Of a DNA stretch of 64,000 bases, positions 36,321 to 45,452 are shown one piece after another; position 1 is the stretch's first letter, and every line of letters starts with the position of its first letter. The stretch is taken from the NCBI RefSeq assembly GCF_017874375.1, contig NZ_JAGGLK010000002.1:186001-250000 (forward strand). The letters are read 5' to 3'. Below the pieces are notes generated by a model. That model was not told the origin of the DNA and did not search any database. It was given only the letters and a program-made list of their open reading frames with translations. The position numbers and the translations under genes were made by a program. This stretch comes from Methanohalophilus levihalophilus (GTDB lineage Archaea; Halobacteriota; Methanosarcinia; Methanosarcinales; Methanosarcinaceae).

Positions 36321-37348
36321 TGGAAGCAGTTCATCACAGTGAACACATCCCACAATGGAAGAAGAAGGAAATTGAGGATATTAAGGAACTTATTAATTCC
36401 TATCCACTGTTCGGCATTGTTGGTGTCGGCGGGATTCCTGCAAAACAGCTTCAGTCCATGAGGAGAGTTCTAAAAGACCTCGCGGTAGTCAAAGTTTCAA
36501 GGAACACTCTCATAAAGAGAGCACTTGAAGAATCTGCTCAGGAATGTGCAGATATGGTTGATTTCCTTGAGGAACAATCAGCTCTCGTTTTCACAAATGA
36601 GAATCCTTTCAAGCTTTACAAATTACTTGAAGGCAGCAAGACTCCTTCTCCAATAAAGGCAGGTGCAGTGGCACCAAATGACATTGAAGTTGAGAAGGGA
36701 CCAACAAGCTTCCCGCCAGGACCAATTCTCGGTGATCTGCAAAGTGCAGGCATCCCCGCAGCTATTGATGGTGGAAGTGTGGTCATCAGTCAGGACAAAG
36801 TCGTGGCAGCAAAAGGAGATGTAGTTTCCCAGAAACTCGCATCCATGCTTACAAGACTGGAGATTTATCCTGTAGAAGTAGGTCTTGACCTCAGGGCAGT
36901 GTTTGAGGAAGGCTCAATTTTTGGTCCGGATGTACTTGCCATTGATGAAGATAAATACTTCTCTGATATTGCAATGGCAGCTCAGCAGGCATTCAACCTC
37001 GCTGTTAACATGGCATATCCGACAGATGCTACAATCAGCACTCTCATTTCAAAAGCCGCTTCAGAGGCAAAGAACCTCGGTATCAACGCCGCAGTCATGG
37101 AACCAGAACTTATGGATTCCCTCCTTTCCAAGGCACAGTCACAAATGCTTTCCCTTGCATCTGCTGTAGCAGGCAAGGATGCAAACGCTGTGGACGAGGA
37201 ATTAAGTTCCGCACTTGGTGCAGCAGCACAGAGTGCAGCAGCAGCACCTGCAGCAGTTGAAGAAGCTCCTGCAGAAGAGGCTGAGGAAGAAAAGGAAGAA
37301 GAATCCGAAGAGGAAGGAATGGCCGGTCTCGGTGCACTCTTTGGTTAA
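36317..37348 (+). CDS. rpl10: Ribosomal stalk protein P0 (uL10)
   Basis: 343 aa. The N-terminal rRNA-binding domain (WKKKEIEDIKELINSY, VSRNTLIKRAL), the domain II insertion and the spine helices are complete. An Ala-rich hinge and acidic tail end in [13 protein letters not shown], the factor-binding peptide also present on L12. Two ATGs are adjacent (36317 and 36320). Confidence 0.96.
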   Translation: MMEAVHHSEHIPQWKKKEIEDIKELINSYPLFGIVGVGGIPAKQLQSMRRVLKDLAVVKVSRNTLIKRALEESAQECADMVDFLEEQSALVFTNENPFKLYKLLEGSKTPSPIKAGAVAPNDIEVEKGPTSFPPGPILGDLQSAGIPAAIDGGSVVISQDKVVAAKGDVVSQKLASMLTRLEIYPVEVGLDLRAVFEEGSIFGPDVLAIDEDKYFSDIAMAAQQAFNLAVNMAYPTDATISTLISKAASEAKNLGINAAVMEPELMDSLLSKAQSQMLSLASAVAGKDANAVDEELSSALGAAAQSAAAAPAAVEEAPAEEAEEEKEEESEEEGMAGLGALFG

Positions 37349-37378
37349 AATTTGATATTAATTAATTAGGTGATTTAA

Positions 37379-37684
37379 ATGGAATACATATATGCAGCAC
37401 TTTTACTCCACAACGCAGAAAAGGAGATTACAGAAGAAACAGTAACTGCTGTTCTCACAGCAGCAGGTATCGATGTAGATGACGCACGTGCAAAAGCACT
37501 CGTTGCAGCTCTTGATGGCGTAGACATCGAAGAAGCAATGGCAACCGCAGCAGTCGCAGCAGCTCCAGCAGCCGCAGCAGCACCTGCAGCAGAAGAAGCT
37601 CCAGCAGCAGAAGAAGCTGCTGAAGAAGAAGCTGCTGAAGAAGAAGAGAGCGGCATGGCCGGTCTCGGTGCACTCTTTGGCTAA
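37379..37684 (+). CDS. rpl12: Ribosomal stalk protein P1 (archaeal L12)
   Basis: 101 aa. An N-terminal dimerisation domain ([20 protein letters not shown]) is followed by an Ala/Glu hinge with imperfect repeats and the C-terminal MAGLGALFG. Several dimers bind P0. An AGGTGAT site precedes the ATG. A strong terminator follows, closing the L1-P0-L12 operon. Confidence 0.96.
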   Translation: MEYIYAALLLHNAEKEITEETVTAVLTAAGIDVDDARAKALVAALDGVDIEEAMATAAVAAAPAAAAAPAAEEAPAAEEAAEEEAAEEEESGMAGLGALFG

Positions 37685-37695
37685 ATTTGATACCT

Positions 37696-37715
37696 GTGTC
37701 CGCAAATGCGGACAC
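37696..37715 (+). terminator. Terminator of the L1-P0-L12 operon
   Basis: GTGTCCGC (37696-37703), loop AAAT, GCGGACAC (37708-37715), then a T-rich run. The eight-base stem is perfect. Confidence 0.8.
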
Positions 37716-37779
37716 CACTCTTTCTTTTTTTGTTTCTTAAGGGCTTAACTTATCTGTTTTCAAAACCAAATGGCAACCA

Positions 37780-38748
37780 ATGTCTAATTTCAATACTGCG
37801 GTTCGTGCTTTATGGCAGATGCGAATACGCAAGCGTCCGTTTGTCCTGTCACATGGAATCAATTCAACCTGCAACATGCAATGCAGTTTTTGTGATTACT
37901 GGCGCGAAGAAAAGCAGGAAATGACGGTTGAAGAAATCTTTTCCATGCTGGATGATGCAAAAGACTTTGGAATTGGAGTTTACAATGCATGGACTGTCGA
38001 ACCTTTAATGAGATCCGAGTTGCCTGAAATTCTTGAATATGCTCACTCCCTGGAACTGAAAACTTCTCTTGTGACTAACGGCCTTTTGCTGAAAAAGCGA
38101 ATTTCGGAACTTACTGATCTTGATTATCTCTCAGTTTCTGTCGACGGGATTGAAACTTACCGTGACTCCAGGGGTGTGGATTTTTCCCGGATTCTCCCCG
38201 GAATTGAAGAAGCTGTATCCACTTTTGAAAAACATGTTCTCTTAAACTGTGTCATAAGCAACAGGAATATTCATGAACTTCGTGATCTTGTGCTCCTAGC
38301 AGATGATCTTGGGGCCATGATTTCCTTTGAACCTATGTATGAATTTTCCAGCATTGAGGATAATGTGTGGGATAAAATCGGAGTTCGGGACAAAAACCAG
38401 CATAGGATGGCAGTTGACGATCTAATTCATATGAAAGAGGCCGGCTATCCTATCATAAATTCAAAGACATATCTTCAGATGGTCAGAGATATGAGGCCTA
38501 AATGGAAATGCCATGCTCCGAACATTCTCATCGGGGTATCACAGGAGGGTATGGTCTATACTTGCAGGGTCCACCGAGAACCTCTGGCCGATATTCGTGA
38601 CGGGCTCGAAAATGTCTGGAAGCAATGGGGTAAACAGATGCAAGAGAAAGCATCTTCATGCGAAGGATGCCTCTTTTTCGGATATGCAGAAAACAGTATG
38701 ATGTACCGTTTTAACCCGGAAGTCATTCGTCATTACGAGTGGATGTAA
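37780..38748 (+). CDS. Radical SAM protein
   Basis: 322 aa. The [4Fe-4S]/SAM motif is CNMQCSFC in INSTCNMQCSFCDYW (about residue 34), followed by TLV-type barrel strands (LVTNGLLL, LSVSVDGIE). C-terminal cysteines (KWKCHAPN, YTCRVH, CEGCLFFGY) may bind a second cluster in a short SPASM-like tail. Its substrate is unknown. The 3' end overlaps the convergent SAM hydrolase gene by 26 nt. Confidence 0.85.
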   Translation: MSNFNTAVRALWQMRIRKRPFVLSHGINSTCNMQCSFCDYWREEKQEMTVEEIFSMLDDAKDFGIGVYNAWTVEPLMRSELPEILEYAHSLELKTSLVTNGLLLKKRISELTDLDYLSVSVDGIETYRDSRGVDFSRILPGIEEAVSTFEKHVLLNCVISNRNIHELRDLVLLADDLGAMISFEPMYEFSSIEDNVWDKIGVRDKNQHRMAVDDLIHMKEAGYPIINSKTYLQMVRDMRPKWKCHAPNILIGVSQEGMVYTCRVHREPLADIRDGLENVWKQWGKQMQEKASSCEGCLFFGYAENSMMYRFNPEVIRHYEWM

Positions 38749-39514
38749 CCTTTCGAAGACAGATTTCCGGATGACCTGAGATCGAAAGCCTTTCTGCAGC
38801 ATTTCCCATGCTGACTGCGATTTCAAGAAACCCATGACTTCCAACTAAAGCAACTGTTTCTTCGGGGGTCGCATTCGCATAGGTTTCTACAAACCTGATT
38901 TCATTTCCTTCAAGTTCAAGGATATCTCCGGATTCTACAATATTATGCAATAATCGGGCAGGAATGCTTGTTACGATATTTCCGAAGTCATCCACATAAT
39001 TGACTTTGCCCCTCATAGATTCGACTTTAACCCTGGCTTCTTCAATGTGGAGGCAAACATAACAGTCACTTGGTTTGGCCAGTTCTTCCGGTTTTTTGCC
39101 GGAGGCCAGGTATGCACCAACCGGTGCAAACACATCCCTGCCATGGAACGTGGGTGATATTTCCGGAAAGAGCTTATCAACCTGAATTATCCATACTTTC
39201 ATTTTTCCACATCTGTGGGCTGCAGGAATCATTAAACCATTGTCCGGTCCAACAAAATAATGCCCTCCTGCTTCCAGTATGAGCGCCTTTCGGAGAGTCC
39301 CGACTCCGGGATCCACCACTGCCACATGGACTGTCCTTTTCGGAAAAAGGTGGGCTGTATTGTACAGTGCAAATGCCCCTGACAGAATATCTCCCTGCGG
39401 GATAGTGTGTGAAATATCGACGATTGTAGCCTCTTCACAAATATCCAGTATTACGGCTTTCATGGATGCCGGATACAAAGTCCCAAAATCTGTTGTCAGG
39501 GTAATGGTAGCCAT
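38723..39514 (-). CDS. SAM hydroxide adenosyltransferase (SAM hydrolase, DUF62)
   Basis: 263 aa. It begins TITLTTDFGTLYPASMKAVI with the catalytic Asp, followed by TIVDISHTIPQGDI, VHVAVVDPGVGT, YFVGPDNGLM and HGRDVFAPVGAYLASG. The family cleaves SAM to adenosine and methionine using water. The frame extends to 39595, but ATG 39514 gives the standard start. Confidence 0.9.
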   Translation of the reverse strand: MATITLTTDFGTLYPASMKAVILDICEEATIVDISHTIPQGDILSGAFALYNTAHLFPKRTVHVAVVDPGVGTLRKALILEAGGHYFVGPDNGLMIPAAHRCGKMKVWIIQVDKLFPEISPTFHGRDVFAPVGAYLASGKKPEELAKPSDCYVCLHIEEARVKVESMRGKVNYVDDFGNIVTSIPARLLHNIVESGDILELEGNEIRFVETYANATPEETVALVGSHGFLEIAVSMGNAAERLSISGHPEICLRKVTSTRNDE

Positions 39515-39679
39515 TAGTAAACAATTGATTTTTAAGATTATTACCGTTTTTGCTATCTTCCATTTAGTGAAATTAGGGCCTCTTCTTGAAAGCATTAGAA
39601 ATTATTTATTGATTTCACAATAATATTAGAAGAATACAGTTTTATACTAACATGCAGGTTTTAGGGGCGGGGAGTACTA

Positions 39680-39838
39680 GTGAATTCTACATATGTATTT
39701 ATAATTGCATTAATTTGCGTTGAACTGACGTTTCTTGCATGTCTGGATTGTGTTTCAAACGGGAACTATGGCATAGGATTCCTTTTTCTGATTGGAGCCA
39801 TGGTGTTTGCATTCATGTTCCCGGCAATTGCTGATTAA
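39680..39838 (+). CDS. Small hydrophobic protein (52 aa)
   Basis: A GTG start at 39680 follows a purine-rich GGGGCGGGGAG. The product begins MNSTYVFIIALICVELTFLA and has two hydrophobic helices around a short CLDCVSNGNYG loop, ending FPAIAD. It stands about 110 nt before the Na+/solute symporter, facing the same way. No family is recognised. A role as an accessory subunit is possible but unproven. Confidence 0.5.
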   Translation: MNSTYVFIIALICVELTFLACLDCVSNGNYGIGFLFLIGAMVFAFMFPAIAD

Positions 39839-39892
39839 ACTCCTTTGAATCCTCACACAATTGAATGCCCTAAGCCTTCATTTTTGGAGTAA

Positions 39893-39901
39893 GTATATAT
39901 A
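39893..39901 (+). promoter_or_regulatory. TATA box of the sodium/solute symporter gene
   Basis: GTATATATA about 50 nt before the ATG at 39949. The predicted start of transcription leaves a short leader. Confidence 0.55.
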
Positions 39902-39948
39902 GTGCATTTCCTTTAGTAGCAGCATTCACTCAATTGAGGGATTTACTA

Positions 39949-41874
39949 ATGGATGCATATCAATTATTTCTCATATTGCTTGCACTCTATCTGGGTGTAC
40001 TGGTCGCCATTGGTTGGTACTTTACAAAACGGCAGAAGACCGTTACTGACTTCTGGCTCGCAGGAAGAAGGATTGGCACAATAGGTGTCGGATTTTCTTC
40101 CGCTGCATCGTGGTTGACCGCAGGAGGTATTCTTGCGGTAATTGGTTTCTTCATGCTTTTGGGCATGGGTTCCATCTGGGGATTTGTTGCCCCGAACATT
40201 TTAGCCCTTTTGATTATCGCCATCTTTGTCAAGAGATTCAAGAATCTCCCGGCTATCACTCAACCGGAATTGCTTGAACAGCGTTACAGTTCAGCAATTA
40301 GGGCACCTGTGGGAATTATTATCGCTATTGTCATGATCCTTTTTGCAGTAGCCGATATCAAAGGTTTTGCACTGGTTCTCCAGATATTCTACGGCCTGGA
40401 TCCAATCTATGCAGCATTAATTGTCGCCCTGGCAGTCTCTGTTTATGTGACTCTTGGCGGACTACATGCTGTTGTCTGGACTGACGTAATGCAGTTCGTA
40501 TTCCTTGTACTCTTAACAATTGCAATAGCTATTGTTTCAGTAGGTGCTGCAACAGGTGGTGTCGGAGCTCCGGCAGATGCAGCAGAACTCTTCTCTTCAG
40601 TACCCTCGAATTGGTGGAATCCGATAAGTATCGGTATCCCGATGGTGCTAATTTTCATCTTCGCAATCATTCCGGGATGGATTACTGAACAGGATCCATG
40701 GCAGAAAGTCTGGGCGGCCAAAGATGTGAAATCTGCTCGCAATGGTTTGTTAATTGGTTCCCTTCTGGTAACCATTGTCTTCGCAGCATGTGCGGTAATA
40801 GCCATTGCTTTGAGTTCGATTTATCCTGAAATTCCGGCGTCCTTTGGGGAAATCGGAATGGGCGCCATGGCACAGGCAGAGCCGGCGATGCTTGTATTCA
40901 TAATTTCGTATTTCTCCCCGGCAATAGTTGCATTATGTTCTATTGGTCTTGTAGCAGCTGCGATGTCTTCAGCTGATACCTTTGCAACTTCCGGTGCGTC
41001 ATCCCTTTCAAGGGATATTTACCAGCGTTTCATCAAACCGGATGCCACAATGAAGGAAATGCTTGTCATAAACCGTGTCTGTGTCCTGATTATTATCGCC
41101 GCAGCTACAATAGGATCATTCCTTATTGACGGTATTATTGAAGCAATCCACATTGCGACTTTCATCGCCAGCGCATCATATTTCTTCCCTCTCATGGGAG
41201 GTCTCTACTGGAAGCGTGCAACAAAGCAGGGTGCTATGGCAGGATTGATTGTGGGTGCAGTGGTTCAGATTTCCCTTGTGGCCTATGATCTTTACATGAC
41301 ACCACCATTCGCCACAGCACACCTTGAAACCATCCATCCTATCCTGATGAGTCACGGTGTTATCGTGGGAATGGCTCTCAGCGGTATTGCTTTCTTTGGC
41401 GTATCCCTCGCAACAAAACGCTCAAGCAGTGTTAACCTTGCTCCGTTCTTCAAGGATGAGGCAGAAAACCTTGCTGCAGAAGAAGCAAAAGCTGTGGATG
41501 CAGATAGCCCTGATTTCCAGACATTCGTTACAACAATCGATGAACAGGCTGTCGGGGAACGTGCTCATTTGCATGTAAGAATGGAAAGTTCTGCATCACT
41601 TAACTGGAAGAGATTTGTTGAAGCACTTCACACCACTTATCCTGCATGGGTTACATCCACTGGTATTGATTCCATTTACAGGCTTGTCCAGGCTGACATG
41701 CTTGCCTGTGTTTCAATTACCCGGGGTAACAACGACAAGGAAATCTGGTTTGCATCAGAACCAAATGTAAACGACATCGAACTCCAGAAGAAGGAACTAT
41801 TTGTTGCCTACAATGAAGTATCCCAGGCTCTTGAGAGCATCGGGATATTCATCAGCATTCCTGAAAACAAGTAA
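39949..41874 (+). CDS. Sodium:solute symporter (SSS family)
   Basis: 641 aa, about thirteen membrane helices. It has WYFTKRQKTVTDFWLAGR and RIGTIGVGFSSAASWLTAGG near the N terminus, GFALVLQIFYGLDPIYA, GLHAVVWTDVMQF, and SSADTFATSGASSLSRDIYQ, which includes the sodium-site region. A soluble C-terminal tail of about 130 residues follows. The solute is not evident; proline, pantothenate or an osmolyte are possible in a halophile. ATG 39949 is chosen over TTG 39934. Confidence 0.9.
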   Translation: MDAYQLFLILLALYLGVLVAIGWYFTKRQKTVTDFWLAGRRIGTIGVGFSSAASWLTAGGILAVIGFFMLLGMGSIWGFVAPNILALLIIAIFVKRFKNLPAITQPELLEQRYSSAIRAPVGIIIAIVMILFAVADIKGFALVLQIFYGLDPIYAALIVALAVSVYVTLGGLHAVVWTDVMQFVFLVLLTIAIAIVSVGAATGGVGAPADAAELFSSVPSNWWNPISIGIPMVLIFIFAIIPGWITEQDPWQKVWAAKDVKSARNGLLIGSLLVTIVFAACAVIAIALSSIYPEIPASFGEIGMGAMAQAEPAMLVFIISYFSPAIVALCSIGLVAAAMSSADTFATSGASSLSRDIYQRFIKPDATMKEMLVINRVCVLIIIAAATIGSFLIDGIIEAIHIATFIASASYFFPLMGGLYWKRATKQGAMAGLIVGAVVQISLVAYDLYMTPPFATAHLETIHPILMSHGVIVGMALSGIAFFGVSLATKRSSSVNLAPFFKDEAENLAAEEAKAVDADSPDFQTFVTTIDEQAVGERAHLHVRMESSASLNWKRFVEALHTTYPAWVTSTGIDSIYRLVQADMLACVSITRGNNDKEIWFASEPNVNDIELQKKELFVAYNEVSQALESIGIFISIPENK

Positions 41875-41880
41875 TGTTAC

Positions 41881-41905
41881 AATGCCTCCTTAATTAAGGG
41901 GGCGT
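41881..41905 (+). terminator. Terminator after the symporter gene
   Basis: AATGCCTCCTTAATT pairs with AAGGGGGCGTT (one or two G-U pairs), followed by ATCTTTTTT. Confidence 0.6.
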
Positions 41906-41931
41906 TATCTTTTTTACATAGGTTAACTGTG

Positions 41932-42843
41932 ATGAATACAATGGATAGCAAAGCTTTTTGCATTATTCTTGTGGTACTTTTTTCCGTTCTTTTTGCAAGT
42001 GGATGCATTGATGAACTTGTGGCCGTTCAGGAGGATGGACCTGTAAATGTTTCCGTTTACGAAATCGTATACAACGGGAAAGAAGCGAATGCAACCACAT
42101 TTAATGAAACAACCTTTTTCCTGACAAAGGATGGCTTTGCAACAGGTGTTTATGCTCTGGATAACGCTTCTTCTATTGAAATTATCCCGATGGAGGATCT
42201 CACCAATCCCGGGGAAGATCCCATTTCCGAGATAGTAATAATTGCTGAAGACTCCGGCAATGTGACTGATGTTGAGGAGACTTTGAGACAGTTGTCTCTA
42301 CGAGAAGAAGCTACAGATCTCAATTTCACAATTGAAGAGGTTGTGGAAAGAGGACAAAAGTCGCAGGTAATCGATTTTAATAAATCAATTACGGGATTTG
42401 TTGCATTTAAGGTGAACGTGCCGCTAGGGCAGGATTTCATTTACATGCCAACACATGATTCAGTGGTGAGAATAGTTCTTCCTGCAGGTTATACCACAGG
42501 CAATCCTTTCATAGGCAAAGTCCAACCCGAGGTCAATTTCACGTATCATGATGAAAACGACAGGCAGGTTCTTGGATGGATAGATCTTCACAGGGAACCG
42601 TCCTCATTGCTGCCTGCGGATCTCTTTAACCGAAGCGGCGTAGATTCCGATGAAAGTCCGGTGGAATACCATCCGGTAATTCTCAAATTCTATACCACTT
42701 CCGCACCTCTGGGGTTGTTAGTGGGAACTACTATTCTCAGCATAGCAACTTTGATTGTAGCCTTAAATTATGCTTCAACCAGGCGCAAGCTCGAAGAGAA
42801 ACGTATGGAAATAGAGAACATGGATGCCCGGAAAAAGGATTGA
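41932..42843 (+). CDS. DUF5803-like lipoprotein
   Basis: 303 aa. A lipoprotein signal peptide with lipobox FASGC (Cys at about residue 25) precedes an extracytoplasmic beta-rich domain with many N-x-S/T sites. One transmembrane helix (about residues 261-283, LGLLVGTTILSIATLIVAL) ends in a charged cytoplasmic tail. The arrangement resembles DUF5803 proteins of halophilic archaea and methanogens. Being anchored at both ends suggests a sensing or envelope role. An ATG at 41941 is an alternative start. Confidence 0.6.
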   Translation: MNTMDSKAFCIILVVLFSVLFASGCIDELVAVQEDGPVNVSVYEIVYNGKEANATTFNETTFFLTKDGFATGVYALDNASSIEIIPMEDLTNPGEDPISEIVIIAEDSGNVTDVEETLRQLSLREEATDLNFTIEEVVERGQKSQVIDFNKSITGFVAFKVNVPLGQDFIYMPTHDSVVRIVLPAGYTTGNPFIGKVQPEVNFTYHDENDRQVLGWIDLHREPSSLLPADLFNRSGVDSDESPVEYHPVILKFYTTSAPLGLLVGTTILSIATLIVALNYASTRRKLEEKRMEIENMDARKKD

Positions 42844-42849
42844 AGTTAT

Positions 42850-43596
42850 TCAAACTTCAAACTGCATTCCGTCATATCCCAAAGGAAAATCCTTGCTTGC
42901 TTCCTCATGAGGCTTGAAATAGTGGCTCAGGTGCGTTAAAACAATATTTTTCGCCTGGATGCGTTCCCCGAGTTCCATGGCCTGTATGGCATCCATGTGT
43001 TTTTTGATATGAAATTTGGTTAGATCCGGTACAATTGCGTCGGCGATGAGAAGATCCGGTCTGTCCATTACTTCAAGGCTCTTTTCCGGGAACAAGCTTT
43101 CGCAATCACCGGTGAAAACGACTTTCCTCTCCCCTTCCTGTATTACCACACCGATAGGGTTTTTGGAAGGTCTGTGCCTTACCCCGAAAAGTGTGAACTT
43201 GAGGCCAATGAGTTCAAATGGTTCATACAAAGCGATGTCGTGTCTGCTGGGTCCCAGGAATGAAAGGTAATCGATGATATAGTCAAGGGTTTCCGTAACT
43301 CCGTAGACATCAACTTTACGTTGTACCCGATGGAATTCTGCAAATCCTGTAAAATGATCATAGTGACCATGTGTCCAGATTACCCCGTCAACATGCTCCA
43401 CTCCGATTTTCAGTAGCTGTGCACGGAGATCCGGGCCTGTGTCGACTAATACCTTGCCAGTTTCACTTTCTACAAGCAGGGAACTCCTGAGTCTCTGACT
43501 CTTTGTTCCCTTCCGGGCGTCATTGCATGTGGGGCAATGGCATCCAATAATCGGGGTTCCGGGAGCATCACCGGTTCCCAGTAAAGTAATTTTCAT
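42850..43596 (-). CDS. Metallo-beta-lactamase fold hydrolase (PhnP-like)
   Basis: 248 aa. The HxHxDH metal motif is HGHYDHF (about residues 77-83). Also seen are LLGTGDAPGTPIIGCHCPTC with an extra Cys/His cluster, and VFTGDCESL. This resembles PhnP-type phosphodiesterases acting on cyclic nucleotides or tRNA-like substrates. It is the last gene of the minus-strand cluster, 17 nt after the AAA ATPase gene. Confidence 0.85.
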   Translation of the reverse strand: MKITLLGTGDAPGTPIIGCHCPTCNDARKGTKSQRLRSSLLVESETGKVLVDTGPDLRAQLLKIGVEHVDGVIWTHGHYDHFTGFAEFHRVQRKVDVYGVTETLDYIIDYLSFLGPSRHDIALYEPFELIGLKFTLFGVRHRPSKNPIGVVIQEGERKVVFTGDCESLFPEKSLEVMDRPDLLIADAIVPDLTKFHIKKHMDAIQAMELGERIQAKNIVLTHLSHYFKPHEEASKDFPLGYDGMQFEV

Positions 43597-43612
43597 AAAC
43601 TTTCCCCGGTTT

Positions 43613-44896
43613 TCAGGTAAAATTGCGGCTTATGTATTCATCAGATTTGATGATTGCCCGTGCATTGAAGATTTCAATCGCGTCAAGGAGGTCTTCCTGT
43701 GTTAGTTCGGTTCTCTCCTCAAGAAGTGCAGACAGGACACTTTCCCGAATAATCATCCTGAGGTCGGAGCCTGTATACCCTTCGGTGAGTTCTGCAATTT
43801 CTTCAGTATCCATTTTACCCTTAATCTTACGGGTGACAATGTCAAGGATTTCCTTCCTCATTTCAAGGTCTGGCAACGGGAATTCCATGATTTCATCGAA
43901 ACGCCTCCACGCAGCCGAATCAAGCATGTGCGGGTGATTGGTGGCGGCTATCAGCAGAACGCCGTCGTTTGTGAGACTAATACTGTCAATGGCCTTCAGG
44001 AGAGTGTTAACCGCTCTTTTGAGTGCGGCATGTTCGTCGGAGGTACGGGTTTTTGCGATGAAGTCAAATTCATCAATGAACAGGATACAGGGATTGAGTC
44101 TTCTCGCCAGTTCGAAAACCCTGTCTATGTTCTTGGCCGTTTCCCCGAGATACTGGTCGGTTATCATTGAAAGCTTGACTTCAACAAAGGGGACTGCCAG
44201 TTTTTCGGAAAGTGCTCTTGCAACCGATGTTTTCCCGGTACCTGGAGCTCCGACCAGAAGTACCTTCCCGACGTCATATAGGCCTATTTCCCTCAGGTAA
44301 TCCCTGTATGTTATGGCCTTGACAATCTTTTCCACTTTTTCTTCCTGCTTGGAAGTCAGGACAAGCTCACTAAGCGGCTGTATGATGTCCTCGGGAGCGA
44401 TGAGGTGGGCGAGTTTGAGCATATCTTCCCCGCCTTCTTCCTGACTGATCCTTTCCTGCAGGGATTCCAGCCATTCCCTGTCCACTTCCTTGGGTCGGGT
44501 GAATTCAAGGGCTGCATTATAATCTGCGTGCTCATGTTCACGTTTTTCAAAATAATATGCGAGAATGGGGTTGTTGTTGATTCGTTCTATTGAATCTTCC
44601 TGTTTTTCAAACCAGTCTGCAGCTACGTCAAAAGACGTGAGTTTTAATTTGTATCCTACGTCATCGATTTCAAGGAACGGAATACCCTGTACCGCAGCTT
44701 TTTGGTTTTCTATCCCGTAGAGTTTTTCCAGATCCGAGAGCGATACTTTCACGGGTTTTGGAACGCCTTTGTATTGCTTGTTCCAGTAGTTTTTCCTGAT
44801 ATCGCGAGGCAGACTGTTTTCATCCAATTCCTTGTGATCGTTATAGACGCTGGTCGTGAGCAGTAGTTCAACGATGTCGAGACGACTTTCTGACAT
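43613..44896 (-). CDS. AAA+ ATPase (CDC48/SpoVK-like, single AAA domain)
   Basis: 427 aa. The N-terminal about 190 residues are novel. The AAA domain has Walker A LLVGAPGTGKTSVARAL, Walker B CILFIDEFDFI, sensor 1 LLIAATNHPHML, the arginine finger AAWRRFDE, and a C-terminal lid with TEGYTGSDLRMIIRES. It resembles proteasome-activating or CDC48-like unfoldases. Several ATGs lie upstream in frame, but GGAGATAA just before 44896 decides the start. Confidence 0.87.
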   Translation of the reverse strand: MSESRLDIVELLLTTSVYNDHKELDENSLPRDIRKNYWNKQYKGVPKPVKVSLSDLEKLYGIENQKAAVQGIPFLEIDDVGYKLKLTSFDVAADWFEKQEDSIERINNNPILAYYFEKREHEHADYNAALEFTRPKEVDREWLESLQERISQEEGGEDMLKLAHLIAPEDIIQPLSELVLTSKQEEKVEKIVKAITYRDYLREIGLYDVGKVLLVGAPGTGKTSVARALSEKLAVPFVEVKLSMITDQYLGETAKNIDRVFELARRLNPCILFIDEFDFIAKTRTSDEHAALKRAVNTLLKAIDSISLTNDGVLLIAATNHPHMLDSAAWRRFDEIMEFPLPDLEMRKEILDIVTRKIKGKMDTEEIAELTEGYTGSDLRMIIRESVLSALLEERTELTQEDLLDAIEIFNARAIIKSDEYISRNFT

Positions 44897-44978
44897 ATTC
44901 AAATTATCTCCGGTTTTGTGACAAGTATTTCGATCCATACTGGTACGCTTTTTTTTTAGATATATTTTGTGCACCAAA

Positions 44979-45452
44979 TCAGGCCCGGCGGAAAAATCCG
45001 TTTTTAGGTTCGTAGATATGACCGGATTCAAGCAATTTGCGTAATGTTGTCTCGAATTTTTCCTCACCAAGCCCCAGTTTACCGGCGCTGCTTTTCAGCT
45101 CTTCGTGGGATATGTTTCCCTTTTCGGGGATATTTGAGAGAACAATTTCCAGAGGTTTTCTCGGTCGGGTGACGTCATCTGCTTTCTCTTTGATTTTTGA
45201 TTCGTCAACTTCAACCGTCGAGATAATGCTGGCAGTGCCCTTACCGACAAGCGATGCCTGCAACTTTGTTCTTGCGAGAATTGCTTCCTCAAGATCGGTT
45301 GAATTGTGGAATTGTCTCAGTTTTCTAAACTTAAGATTTGCACCACAGTTCTGGCAGCGTATGGTTTTTTGTCCTGTATCTTCTACTATCTGGGACTGTA
45401 TCCGGCATTTCGGGCAGACTACGACCACGTAATGCTTTTCCCAGTCGCTCAT
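44979..45452 (-). CDS. Zinc-ribbon and winged-helix protein (DUF5817-like)
   Basis: 157 aa. An N-terminal zinc ribbon (VVCPKCRIQSQIV, IRCQNCGANLKFR) is followed by a charged middle part. A C-terminal winged-helix-like domain (GNISHEELKSSAGKLGLGEE, TLRKLLESGHIYEPKNGFF) resembles the Mcm C-terminal helix. This suggests nucleic-acid binding. Its ATG overlaps the UppS-like stop by 4 nt, so the genes are translationally coupled. Confidence 0.7.
   Translation of the reverse strand: MSDWEKHYVVVVCPKCRIQSQIVEDTGQKTIRCQNCGANLKFRKLRQFHNSTDLEEAILARTKLQASLVGKGTASIISTVEVDESKIKEKADDVTRPRKPLEIVLSNIPEKGNISHEELKSSAGKLGLGEEKFETTLRKLLESGHIYEPKNGFFRRA

Noticed and set aside
44897-45070. Longer start of the AAA ATPase gene
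   Set aside because: The added residues overlap the preceding gene, are not AAA-like, and lie before the predicted TATA box and the GGAGATAA site.
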